Shown here piece after piece: positions 50,047 through 62,400 of a stretch of 64,000 bases of DNA. Location: NCBI GenBank assembly GCA_916613615.1, contig OU744723.1:28217296-28281295 (forward strand), written 5' to 3'. The translations under genes and the position numbers were made by a program. The stretch's first letter is position 1. Every line of letters begins with the position of its first letter. The notes below the pieces were generated by a model that worked only from the letters and a program-made list of their open reading frames with translations, was not told the DNA's origin and did no database searches. Source of the stretch: Steromphala cineraria. Taxonomy: Eukaryota > Mollusca > Gastropoda > Trochida > Trochidae.

Positions 50047-51999
50047 TACCAACTATTCTTGAAGATCACAGCGCTTTAAAACACAAACAGATTCATTTTG
50101 AATACCAATTTATTTCAAAAATAATTCCACTACTTTTATGGCAAAGAAAAATGAAACATGTTTCCTGGGTGTGATGATTTAGTACATCCCTGAGCTAAAC
50201 AATATACCATGTTAGCCTGAAATTCAACAAACGCAACCAGTTCTCCCTCGCCACATAGTATTCCCTATTAGCTTCACGAGAGTACTGCTGAAACAGTTAT
50301 GACGACTTTTCATTATGATTTTTATGAAAATAGGTTTTAAGAAGTATATTTAATCCTAAGAAAACCTATTTCTCCTACCATTCTCCTGCAAGTCGTCAGT
50401 CATAGTTCAATGGGGATGATCAGTATGCATAAACCTTTTGGCAATTTTTTTGGGAAATGATCTCAATACAAATGTCCATATGATCACTTATGTCAAGAAT
50501 GACAGTTTTTTGTGTCTTGGTTGAGAAAGAATTTATTTATGAGGCTTTTTTATTTTTAAAATTTTTAAAAACTCCATACAGAAAAGAACATGTAAGATAA
50601 ACAATCAATTCCAGCTACAACAACGTCATGCAAACAGTAATTTACAAATGTTCAAAGGTTTTCATAAACAGGTAATCTTATATTCAAATTACATGCACAA
50701 GTATTCGTTTCTTGCTGATACTGCTAGCCAAATTTGTCATTATATTATAAATGTTTTCCCATTGATATATATTAGTCTAACATTAGTTAACACATTTCGT
50801 ACAACTTCAACGTGTTTTCCATTCTCTCCAAATGTACACATTCATTATATTCTAACTGTAACGAAACCCTACTACCCTTTTTGAACACTATTGCAACAGC
50901 AATTGACAGCAATTGACACATATGGATAATTCGAACATTCGATTGAGAAAGGGTTTGTACTAGCAGGTCCTCAATGTTGAAAAGTCTGTCCAGATAAGAG
51001 ACTTCAATATGTTAAATCACAAAAAAATCTTATGATTTTTATTTACAGTTGGCACTGTAATGCGTATACATTAGCACATATATAAATATAGATTATAGAT
51101 TGACATATGACTCAGACATTTTTAAATGTATGAATAATGAGTGTTTTGTGCCCAAGTAACAGAAAGATTCACATTCAACACTTTTTGCTAGAACAACAAG
51201 TATCAGGGGAATTTTTTTAGGGAACATAGGAATAATATAATGAAATGAAATGAGCAAATAAAGTGCACACTGAAACGTTTAATGGACATGGATGAGGTTT
51301 ATTTGTTTCGAACAGTTAATCATTACATCACACACTTGAGTTAGAAAAAGGTTTCATGTTTTAGAACAGAACTGTTCTCAAACTGTTTAGTGTCAACATA
51401 ATCATACAACAGTCAAAGTTTATTAATCATATCATGGCTGAATTTCCAAACTCAATTAATGTAGGTCACTATTCATACTACAGATAAGAAATGACTGCTT
51501 TGCCATATCATCGTATCACTTCATAGCGTCAATCTCTTTTGAAAGTCTCAACTACATGTACATTATTAAACAGGAACTAAATAGACCCGCTTTGTCTGAT
51601 TGTGCACGAAAAAACGAAATATGTGTATATTTTTATATTTGTTATAAAGTATGAAAAGGGAAAGTAGATATTACCTATGTTGCAAAGTCAAAAACATGTA
51701 CTATACATATCTGATATTACATGACTCAAAAAGTTTATATAATAATATACGCATCAAAATTGGGAAAATATGCATACTACATATATGCCTTTTAGAAAGA
51801 AAGTAGACATTATATGTATGCTTGATAATAAATCAGGAAAGTAAAAACAGTATATGTGCATTATAGTGTATAACAAAGCAATAAACGGTATACGTTACTG
51901 ATTGTGTTTGACTTATAAGTGACTATCCAAGAAATGATTCAACGCTATCAGTAAAAAGAAGTAAATGCAGTATATGTGACCTATGGTGTATGAGAGATA
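50047..51999. other. AT-rich sequence, no gene seen
   Basis: No exon or known element is evident. From about 51600 loose GTATATGT..GTGTATGACAAA motifs recur every 40-80 bp and look like a decayed relative of the arrays further right. Confidence 0.45.
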
Positions 52000-52145
52000 G
52001 AGGATACTAAACGACCTTCCACTTAATACTATTTTTATTAAACGAGTTAATGATTTTGTATAAAACGAGCGAAAGCGAGTTTGATACCAAATCATTCACG
52101 AGTTTAATAAAAATAGTATTAAATGGAAGGGAGTTTAGTATTCTA
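52000..52145. repeat. Long palindrome (about 50-bp arms)
   Basis: ACTAAACGACCTTCCACTTA, then ATACTATTTTTATTAAACGA pairs inverted with TCGTTTAATAAAAATAGTAT-like sequence (CGAGTTTAATAAAAATAGTA, TTAAATGGAAGGGAGTTTAG). The loop is ACGAGCGAAAGCGAGT. Foldback/MITE form. Confidence 0.8.
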
Positions 52146-52224
52146 TTTAATACTTGCCCTAAACTTCAAACATAATTGCCGATAAGTTGCCGAAACTAAC
52201 AATTTCGCGACTCAGCAACCATTG

Positions 52225-52256
52225 TGACGTCACAACAACACACTTCTATGACGTCA
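52225..52256. promoter_or_regulatory. Two CRE-like TGACGTCA palindromes
   Basis: TGACGTCA at 52225-52232 and 52249-52256, 24 bp apart, next to the 52.0-kb palindrome. TGACGTCA is the CREB/ATF consensus; function here is speculative since they may be part of a transposable element. Confidence 0.3.
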
Positions 52257-52349
52257 TCATTGCATTGCGTTATTACACTAGTTTAATATTGTCGTATAAA
52301 TATTACACTGCGGTAACCCACACAGGCGAGTAATAAATATTTATATGTC

Positions 52350-52462
52350 GTGTTCAAGTTATGATTTTGTACAAGTTATAACGTGTAACTGTATGGTTTT
52401 AATTGTGCATGTTATAACTTGTACAGTTTCGGTTGGGAGTTTTGCTATAACTTGTACAACAT
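52350..52462. repeat. Inverted TTGTACAAGTTATAAC repeats
   Basis: TTTTGTACAAGTTATAACGT is followed by CATGTTATAACTTGTACAGT and CTATAACTTGTACAACAT, giving inverted and direct copies over about 100 bp. Likely part of a foldback element together with the 52.0-kb palindrome. Confidence 0.65.
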
Positions 52463-53137
52463 GAAATCAGAAGAAGATGATCACAAACTGAATCATTTAT
52501 TTACAGATACAAAATAAATGTCCATACAACTTAAACAGACATTTACTTGTACACTTACTTCTTTGAACATGGCAGTGAGTGATAACAGAGTGAGTTGCAG
52601 AGCACTCCAAAGAGTTTTGCCAGATGGTCTTGGTATTGCAAAAACACATAAAATTACCACCACATACAGATTGATAGTCAATTAAAAATCGACCTATCCC
52701 CATGAATTGAAGTTAATGAAATAGGACTGGCTAGTTTCTCTCTTGTAATAATGTGTTATTTGTTGAGGTATTGTCTTCTTCCAACTTCAACAAAATATAT
52801 GTAAATCTGATGTAAAGTAAAGGAAAGGAAACTGTCTTACTGTGACTGATAAAGTTATGATAGTGTTAAGGCAAAGCAAATAATATGTAGGTAACACAGG
52901 AAACTTCATATACCTCAAGCGTCTGATGGCGTACACTACAGTGTCTTATAAATGAAAGTCAATTAACCGTATGCAATATGTGTCAACTGACGTGAATGCA
53001 AATCTGATACTATAGCCAAAAGAATACAAAATTATCTAGACGGTGTATGCACAAGTTTTGTGTATGATAATGTCTAACAAAGGAGAATATATACAGTATA
53101 CATGTACATTGTGTATGACGAAACAATGACAACATAA
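52463..53137. other. AT-rich sequence, no gene seen
   Basis: No exon is supported. Loose array-like motifs (TGATAAAGTTATGATAGTGT) again suggest decayed minisatellite. Confidence 0.45.
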
Positions 53138-53268
53138 TGATTGATAGTTCATCATAAAGCAAAGTTGGTACGCTTGCTAGTTCATCATAAAACAAAGTAG
53201 GTACGCTTGATAGTTCATCATAAAGCAAAATAGGTACGCTTGATAGTTCTTCATAAAGCAAAGTATGT
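53138..53268. repeat. About 33-bp minisatellite, 4 copies
   Basis: TAGTTCATCATAAAGCAAAG then TTGGTACGCTTGC, repeated four times with small changes. Confidence 0.85.
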
Positions 53269-53352
53269 ACGTAAAGTCTGATATGTGCCTGTTATGAAAG
53301 TCTTTGGCAAAAGAAAGTAAACATATTGAATTATATTGTGTATATTGTGTTT

Positions 53353-53822
53353 GACAAATACAAGATAAATACCCTCTATGTTTGATAGAGTATGACAAAT
53401 ACAAGATAAATACCCTCTGTGTTTGATAGAGTATGACAAATACAAGATAAATACCCTCTGTGTTTGATAGAGTATGACAAATACAAGATAAATACCCTCT
53501 GTGTTTGATAGAGTATGACAAATACAAGATAAATACCCTCTGTGTTTGATAGAGTATGACAAATACAAGATAAATACCCTCTGTGTTCGATAGAGTATGA
53601 CAAATGAAAGATAAATACCCTCTGTGTTTGATAGAGTATGGCAAATAAAAGATCAATACCCTCTGTGTTTGATAGAGTATGACAAATGCAAGATAAATAC
53701 CCTCTGTGTTTGATAGAGTATGACAAATACAAGATAAATACCCTCTGTGTTTGATAGAGTATGACAAATAAAAGATGAATACCCTCTGTGTTTGATAGAG
53801 TATGACAAATAAAAGGACATAT
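53353..53822. repeat. 43-bp minisatellite, about 11 copies
   Basis: Units GTATGACAAATACAAGATAA then ATACCCTCTGTGTTTGATAGAGT at 43-bp steps. Long minus-strand frames arise from low stop content, not coding. Confidence 0.95.
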
Positions 53823-54411
53823 TCTGTGACACGAAAATTTGTATTATCACACTCTGTCTTTAAAATAATATATGTCATCTTCAATAGATCTCACTTTTAA
53901 TCTGAATGTGTGGGATGGATGTGCTCAATATCAGGCAAATGAATTAGAAGAACTGCAATTAAAATCAACAATTATTGTTCCTAGATTACCAACACATACC
54001 CATCAATAATATTTGTATTACCCCATTATACCTTAATATATTTGACCTAATAATGTCGCGTCAACATCTTATATTAACTATCATCTTCCTTATCAAAATG
54101 ACGTTTCCACCGCTTCCGCTTGATTAAAGGTTTCACAACAGTCCCATGTTCCATCCACAACAAGACTGTGGAAAATCAGCCTTTGCAAATAAGGAATAGT
54201 ATGTCAATAATTCTTTGAATCCAGTATCAACAACAATCGTTTAACTGCTCCATATTTTACGTTTAGAGACCAAGTAACAACCTTAATCTCGCAAAACTAC
54301 CTTACATTCGTACCCCCTTTAATTTTGATCTATTTCGTGAAGGTATTTTGCTCAAGTTGCTCATGTTAAAGAAATCATTACTTATTTTATTGTAAATTAT
54401 ATTTAAACAGT
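53823..54411. other. Spacer between arrays, no feature seen
   Basis: About 590 bp of non-repetitive AT-rich sequence. Confidence 0.5.
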
Positions 54412-56412
54412 ATATGTATCTGATAGTGTATGATAAAGGAAGGTATACAGAGGAAATATATATCTGATAGTGTGTGATAAAGGAAGGTACACAGAGGAAA
54501 TATGTAACTGATAGTGTATTATAAGGAAGGTTTAAAAAGGAAATATATATCTGATAGTGTGTGACAAAGGAAGTTATCTGAGAAAATATATATCTGATAG
54601 TGTGTGATAAAGGAAAGTATATAGAGGAAATATGCATCTGATAGTGTGGGATAAAGGATGGTATCTGAGGAAATATATATCTGATAGTGTGTGACAAAGG
54701 AAGTTATCTGGGGAAAATATATATCTGATAGTGTGTGATAAAGGAAAGTATATAGAGGAAATATGCATCTGATAGTGTGGGATAAAGGATGGTATCTGAG
54801 GAAATATATATCTGATAGTGTGTGATAAAGGAAGGTATACAGAAGAAATATGTATCTGATAGTGTGTGATAAATGAAGGTATATGAGGAAATATGTATCT
54901 GAAAGTGTGTGATAAAGGAAGGTACACAGAGGAAATAAGTATCTGATAGTGTGGGATAAAGGGTGGTATCTGAGGAAATATATATCTGAGAGTGTGTGAT
55001 AAAGGAAGGTATCTGAGGAAATATCTATCTGATAGTGTGGGATAAAGGAAGGTACACAGAGGAAATATGTAACTGATAGTGTGTGATAAAGGAAAGTATA
55101 TAGAGGAAATATGAATCTGATAGTGTGGGATTAAGGATGGTATCTGAGGAAATATATATCTAATAGTGTGTAATAAAGGAAGGTATTTGAGGAAATATCT
55201 ATCTGATAGTGTGTGATAAAGTAAGGTATCTGAGGAAATATATATCTGATAGTGTGTGATAAAGGAAGGTATACAGAAGAAATATGTATCTGATAGTGTG
55301 TGATAAATGAAGGTATCTGAGGAAATATGTATCTGAAAGTGTGTGATAAAGGAAGGTACACAGAGGAAATAAGTATCTGATAGTGTGGGATAAAAGATGG
55401 TATCTGAGGAAATATATATCTGAGAGTGTGTGATAAAGGAAGGTATCTGAGGAAATATGTATCTGATAGTGTGGGATAAAGGATGGCATTTGAGGAAATA
55501 TATATCTGAGAGTGTTTGATAAAGGAAGGTATCTGAGGAAATATGTATCTGATAGTGTATGATAAAGGAAGGTATACAGAGGAAATATATATCTGATAGT
55601 GTATGATAAAGGAAGGTACACAGAGGAAATATGTAACTGATAATGTATTATAAGGAAGGTTTACAAAGGAAATATATATCTGATAGTGTGGGATAAAGGA
55701 AGTTATCTGAGGATATATGTAACTGATAGTGTGTGATAAAGGAAAGTATATAGAGGAAATATGTATCTGATAGTGTGGGATAAAGGAAGGTACACTGAGG
55801 AAATAAGTATCTGATAGTGTGGGATAAAGGATGGTATCTGAGGAAAAATATATCTGAGAGTGTGTGATAAAGGAAGGTATCTGAGGAAATATCTATCTGA
55901 TAGTGTGTGATAAAGGATGGTATCTGAGGAAATAAGTATCTGATAGTGTGGGATAAAGGATGGTGTCTGAGGAAATATATATCTGAGAGTGTGTGATAAA
56001 GGAAGGTATCTGAGGAAATATCTATCTGATAGTGTGTGATAAAGGATGGTATCTGAGGAAATGTGTAGCTGATAGTGTGGGATAAAGGATCGCATTTTTA
56101 GGAAATATATATATCTGAGAGTATGTGATAAAGGAAGGTATCTGAGGAAATATTTATCTGATAATGGATGATAAAGGAATGTATCTGAGGAAATATGTGT
56201 ATTATAAACGAAAGAATAAACAGTATATGTAGCTGGTAGTGTATGTTAAAGGAAATGTAGACAGTGTTTGTATCAGAAAGTGTGTAATACAAAAAATTGT
56301 TATACCATATGTATCTGATAATATGCGATAAAGGAAATTGTGCATGTTATATTTATCTGATAATATATGGCAACGGTACATAAACCATGTAACTGGTAGT
56401 TTATGATAAAGG
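54412..56412. repeat. About 43-45-bp minisatellite, about 45 copies, heterogeneous
   Basis: Core ATCTGATAGTGTGTGATAAA then GGAAGGTATCTGAGGAAATAT, with TACACAGAGG or TATAGAGG tails and one- to three-base length changes. Units become more diverged toward 56200-56410. GATAGTGTATGATAAA resembles GATAGAGTATGACAAA of the 43-bp array, so the two may share ancestry. Confidence 0.93.
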
Positions 56413-59263
56413 AAGATGTCATCCCAAAACAATCCACTTCCATACATTAACTGTTGCACATTGTGACATGTAGATGTCATCCCAAAACAATCCACTTCCC
56501 TACATAAACTGTTGCACATTGTGACATGTAGATGTCATCCCAAAACAATCCACTTCCATACATTAACTGTTGCACAAAGTGACATGTAGATGTCATCCCA
56601 AAACAATCCCCTTCCATACATTAACTGTTGCACATTGTGACATGTAGATGTCATCCCAAAACAATCCACTTCCATACATTAACTGTTGCACATTGTGACA
56701 TGTAGATGTCATCCCAAAACAATCCCCTTCCATACATTAACTGTTGCACATTGTGACATGTACATGTCATCCCAAAACAATCCACTTCCCCACATTAACT
56801 GTTGCACATTGTGACATGTAGATGTCATCCCAAAACAATCCCATTTCATACATTTACTGTTGCACATTGTGACATGTAGATGTCATCCCAAAACAATCCA
56901 CTTCCATACATTAACTGTTGCACATTGTGACATGTAGATGTCATACCAAACAATCCCCTTCCATACATTAACTGTTGCACATTGTGACATGTAGATGTCA
57001 TCCCAAAACAATCCACTTCCATACATTAACTGTTGCACATTGTGACATGTAGATGTCATACCAAACAATCCCCTTCCATACATTAACTGTTGCACATTGT
57101 GACATGTAGATGTCATCCCAAAACAATCCACTTCCATACATTAACTGTTGCACATTTTGACATGTAGATGTCATCCCAAAACAATCCACTTCCCTACATA
57201 AACTGTTGCACATTGTGACATGTAGATGTCATCCCAAAACAATCCACTTCCATACATTAACTGTTGCACAAAGTGACATGTAGATGTCATCCCAAAACAA
57301 TCCCCTTCCATACATTAACTATTGCACATTGTGACATGTAGATGTCATCCCAAAACAATCCACTTCCATACATTAACTGTTGCACAAAGTGACATGTAGA
57401 TGTCATCCCAAAACAATCCCCTTCCATACATTAACTGTTGCACATTGTGACATGTAGATGTCATCCCAAAACAATCCCCTTCCATACATTAACTGTTGCA
57501 CATTGTGACATGTACATGTCATCCCAAAACAATCCACTTCCCCACATTAACTGTTGCACATTGTGACATGTAGATGTCATCCCAAAACAATCCACTTCCA
57601 TACATTAACTGTTGCACATTGTGACATGTAGATGTCATCCCAAAACAATCCCATTTCATACATTAACTGTTGCACATTGTGACATGTAGATGTCATCCCA
57701 AAACAATCCACTTCCATACATTAACTGTTGCACATTGTGACATGTAGATGTCATACCAAACAATCCCCTTCCATACATTAACTGTTGCACATTGTGACAT
57801 GTAGATGTCATCCCAAAACAATCCACTTCCATACATTAACTGTCGCACATTGTGACATGTAGATGTCATCCCAAAACAATCCACTTCCATACATTAATTT
57901 TTGCACATTGTGACATGTAGATGTCATCCCAAAACAATCCCCTTCCATACATTAACTGTTGCACATTGTGACATGTAGATGTCATCCCAAAACAATCCAC
58001 TTCCATACATTAACTGTTGCACATTGTGACATGTAGATGTCATCCCAAAACAATCCCCTTCCATACATTAACTGTTGCACATTGTGACATGTAGATGTCA
58101 TCCCAAACAATCCCATTTCATACATTAACTGTTGCACATTGTGACATGTAGATGTCATCCCAAAACAATCCCATTTCATACATTAACTGTTGCACATTGT
58201 GACATGTAGATGTCATCCCAAAACAATCCACTTCCATACATTAACTGTTGCACATTGTGACATGTAGATGTCATCACATACATTAACTGTTGCACATTGT
58301 GACATGTAGATGTCATCCCAAAACAATCCACTGCCATACATTAACTGTTGCACATTGTGACATGTAGATGTCATCCCAAAACAATACCCTTCCATACATT
58401 AACTGTTGCACATTGTGACATGTAGATGTCATCCCAAAACAATCCCCTTCCATACATTAACTGTTGCACATTGTGACATGTACATGTCATCCCAAAACAA
58501 TCCCATTTCATACATTAACTGTTGCACATTGTGACATGTACATGTCATCCCAATCAATCCACTTCCATACATTAACTGTTGCACATTGTGACATGTACAT
58601 ATCATCCCAAAACAATCCACTTCCATACATTAATTGTTGCACATTGTGACATGTAGATGTCATCCCAAAACAATACCCTTCCATGCATTAACTGTTGCAC
58701 ATTGTGACATGTACATGTCATCCCAATCAATCCACTTCCATACATTAACTGTTGCACATTGTGTCATGTACATGTCATCCCAAAACAATCCACTTCCATA
58801 CATTAATTGTTGCACATTGTGACATGTACATGTCATCCCAAAACAATACCCTTTCATGCATTAACTGTTGCACATTGTGACATGTAGATGTCATCCCAAA
58901 ACAATCCCCTTCCATACATTAACTGTTGCACATTGTGACATGTACATGTCATCCCAATCAATCCACTTCCATACATTAATTGTTGCACAGTGTGACATGT
59001 ACATGTCATCCCAAAACAATCCACTTCCATACATTAATTGTTGCACATTGTGACATGTAGATGTCATCCCAAAACAATACCCTTTCATGTATTAACTGTT
59101 GCACATTGTGACATGTAGATGTCATCCCAAAACAATCCCCTTCCATACATTAACTGTTGAACATTGTGACATGTAGATGTCATACCAAAACCAATCACCT
59201 TCCCTACATTAACTGTTGCACATTGTGACATGTAGATGTCATCCCAAAACCAAGCACCTTCTG
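56413..59263. repeat. 58-bp minisatellite, about 49 copies
   Basis: Units CATCCCAAAACAATCCACTT then CCATACATTAACTGTTGCAC then ATTGTGACATGTAGATGT. A variant GACATGTACATGTC creates a perfect palindrome in many units. Rare variants (CTTCCCTACATAAAC, CTTCCCCACATTAAC, GCACAAAGTGAC) recur about 12-13 units apart, showing internal block duplication. Confidence 0.96.
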
Positions 59264-59414
59264 TTCGTTTATCGGTTACACATATAGAAAGTTGGATATC
59301 AGTCAGATCAAGTGAATTCAAGCCAATAACAGTCATATCAAAGATCAATAGTAATTTAAAGCATGAATGTCATCTGAATGAATATATCAACTTACTGGAC
59401 CTGTATGAAATAGC
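59264..59414. other. Spacer between the 58- and 64-bp arrays
   Basis: 150 bp of unique sequence. The minus strand has a donor-like CCA|GTAAGTTG near 59396, but the sequence before it does not translate as a cadherin repeat in the phase needed for exon 1. Confidence 0.5.
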
Positions 59415-62400
59415 AAACTACGTGTACAGATCCCATATGAGCCGGGTTGTGGCTATAGCCCCGAAACGCTCAAGAGTGTTTCTACAAGGTGTACAGATCC
59501 CATATGAGCCGGGTTGTGGCTAGCCCCGAAACGCTCAAGAGTGTTTCTACAAGGTGTACATAACCATATGAGCCGGGTTGTGGCTAGCCCCGAAACGCTC
59601 AAGAGTGTTTCTACAAGGTGTACATAACCACATGAGCCGGGTTGTGGCTAGCCCCGAAACGCTCAAGAGTGTTTCTACAAGGTGTACATAACCACATGAG
59701 CCGGGTTGTGGCTTGCCCCGAAACGCTCAAGAGTGTTTCTACAAGGTGTACATAACCATATGAGCCGGGTTGTGGCTTGCCCCGAAACGCTCAAGAGTGT
59801 TTCTACAAGGTGTACAGATCCCATATGAGCCGGGTTGTTGCTTGCCCCGAAACGCTCAAGAGTGTTTCTACAAGGTGTACATAACCATATGAGCCGGGTT
59901 GTGGCTTGCCCCGAAACGCTCAAGAGTGTTTCTACAAGGTGTACAGATCCCATATGAGCCGGGTTGTTGCTTGCCCCGAAACGCTCAAGAGTGTTTCTAC
60001 AAGGTGTACATAACCACATGAGCCGTGTGTGGCTAGCCCCGAAACGCTCAAGAGTGTTTCTACAAGGTGTACATAACCACATGAGCCGGGTTGTGGCTTG
60101 CCCCGAAACGCTCAAGAGTGTTTCTACAAGGTGTACATAACCATATGAGCCGGGTTGTGGCTTGCCCCGAAACGCTCAAGAGTGTTTCTACAAGGTGTAC
60201 AGATCCCATATGAGCCGGGTTGTTGCTTGCCCCGAAACGCTCAAGAGTGTTTCTACAAGGTGTACAGATCCCATATGAGCCGGGTTGTTGCTTGCCCCGA
60301 AACGCTCAAGAGTGTTTCTACAAAGTGTACATAACCATATGAGCCGGGTTGTGGCTTGCCCCGAAACGCTCAAGAGTGTTTCTACAAGGTGTACATAACC
60401 ACATGAGCCGGGTTGTGGCTAGCCCCGAAACGCTCAAGAGTGTTTCTACAAGGTGTACATAACCATATGAGCCGGGTTGTGGCTATAGCCCCAAAACGCT
60501 CAAGAGTGTTTCTACAAGGTGTACATAACCATATGAGCCGGGTTGTGGCTTGCCCCGAAACGCTCAAGAGTGTTTCTACAAGGTGTACAGATCCCATATG
60601 AGCCGGGTTGTTGCTTGCCCCGAAACGCTCAAGAGTGTTTCTACAAGGTGTACAGATCCCATATGAGCCGGGTTGTTGCTTGCCCCGAAACGCTCAAGAG
60701 TGTTTCTACAAAGTGTACATAACCATATGAGCCGGGTTGTGGCTTGCCCCGAAACGCTCAAGAGTGTTTCTACAAGGTGTACATAACCACATGAGCCGGG
60801 TTGTGGCTTGCCCCGAAACGCTCAAGAGTGTTTCTACAAGGTGTACAGATCCCATATGAGCCGGGTTGTGGCTAGCCCCGAAACGCTCAAGAGTGTTTCT
60901 ACAAGGTGTACATAACCACATGAGCCGGGTTGTGGCTTGCCCCGAAACGCTCAAGAGTGTTTCTACAAGGTGTACATAACCATATGAGCCGGGTTGTGGC
61001 TTGCCCCGAAACGCTCAAGAGTGTTTCTACAAGGTGTACATAACCATATGAGCCGGGTTGTGGCTTGCCCCGAAACGCTCAAGAGTGTTTCTACAAGGTG
61101 TACAGATCTCATATGAGCCGAATTGTGGCTTGCCCCGAAACGCTCAAGAGTGTTTCTACAAGGTGTACATAACCATATGAGCCGGGTTGTGGCTTGCCCC
61201 GAAACGCTCAAGAGTGTTTCTACAAGGTGTACATAACCATATGAGCCGGGTTGTGGCTAGCCCCGAAACGCTCAAGAGTGTTTCTACAAGGTGTACAGAT
61301 CCCATATGAGCCGGGTTGTGGCTTGCCCCGAAACGCTCAAGAGTGTTTCTACAAGGTGTACATAACCATATGAGCCGGGTTGTGGCTAGCCCCGAAACGC
61401 TCAAGAGTGTTTCTACAAGGTGTACATAACCATATGAGCCGGGTTGTGGCTTGCCCCGAAACGCTCAAGAGTGTTTCTACAAGGTGTACATAACCATATG
61501 AGCCGGGTTGTGGCTAGCCCCGAAACGCTCAAGAGTGTTTCTACAAGGTGTACAGATCCCATATGAGCCGGGTTGTGGCTTGCCCCGAAACGCTCAAGAG
61601 TGTTTCTACAAGGTGTACATAACCATATGAGCCGGGTTGTGGCTAGCCCCAAAACGCTCAAGAGTGTTTCTACAAGGTGAACATAACCATATGAGCCGGG
61701 TTGTGGCTTGCCCCGAAACGCTCAAGAGTGTTTCTACAAGGTGTACATAACCATATGAGCCGGGTTGTGACTTGCCCCGAAACGCTCAAGAGTGTTTCTA
61801 CAAGGTGTACATAACCATATGAGCCGGGTTGTGGCTATAGCCCCAAAACGCTCAAGAGTGTTTCTACAAGGTGTACATAACCATATGAGCCGGGTTGTGG
61901 CTAGCCCCGAAACGCTCAAGAGTGTTTCTACAAGGTGTACATAACCACATGAGCCGGGTTGTGGCTTGCCCCGAAACGCTCAAGAGTGTTTCTACAAGGT
62001 GTACATAACCATATGAGCCGGGTTGTGGCTAGCCCCGAAACGCTCAAGAGTGTTTCTACAAGGTGTACATAACCATATGAGCCGGGTTGTGGCTTGCCCC
62101 GAAACGCTCAAGAGTTTTTCTACAAGGTGTACATAACCATATGAGCCGGGTTGTGGCTTGCCCCGAAACGCTCAAGAGTGTTTCTACAAGGTGTACAGAT
62201 CCCATATGAGCCGGGTTGTGGCTTGCCCCGAAACCCTCAAGAGTGTTTCTACAAGGTGTACATAACCATATGAGCCGAATTGTGGCTTGCCGCGAAACGC
62301 TCAAGAGTGTTTCTACAAGGTGTACATAACCATATGAGCCGGGTTGTGGCTTGCCCCGAAACGCTCAAGAGTGTTTCTACAAGGTGTACATAACCATATG

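Noticed and set aside
52493..52703. Minus-strand hydrophobic open stretch ending at GAA|GTAAGTG, considered as a signal-peptide exon
   Set aside because: There is no ATG at its start, no convincing acceptor, and it does not continue into a cadherin sequence; too weak to call.
59390..59450. Donor-like CCA|GTAAGTTG at the edge of the 64-bp array, considered as a fifth junction-founded array
   Set aside because: In the phase needed to join exon 1 the preceding bases do not encode an EC repeat, and no acceptor defines an exon.
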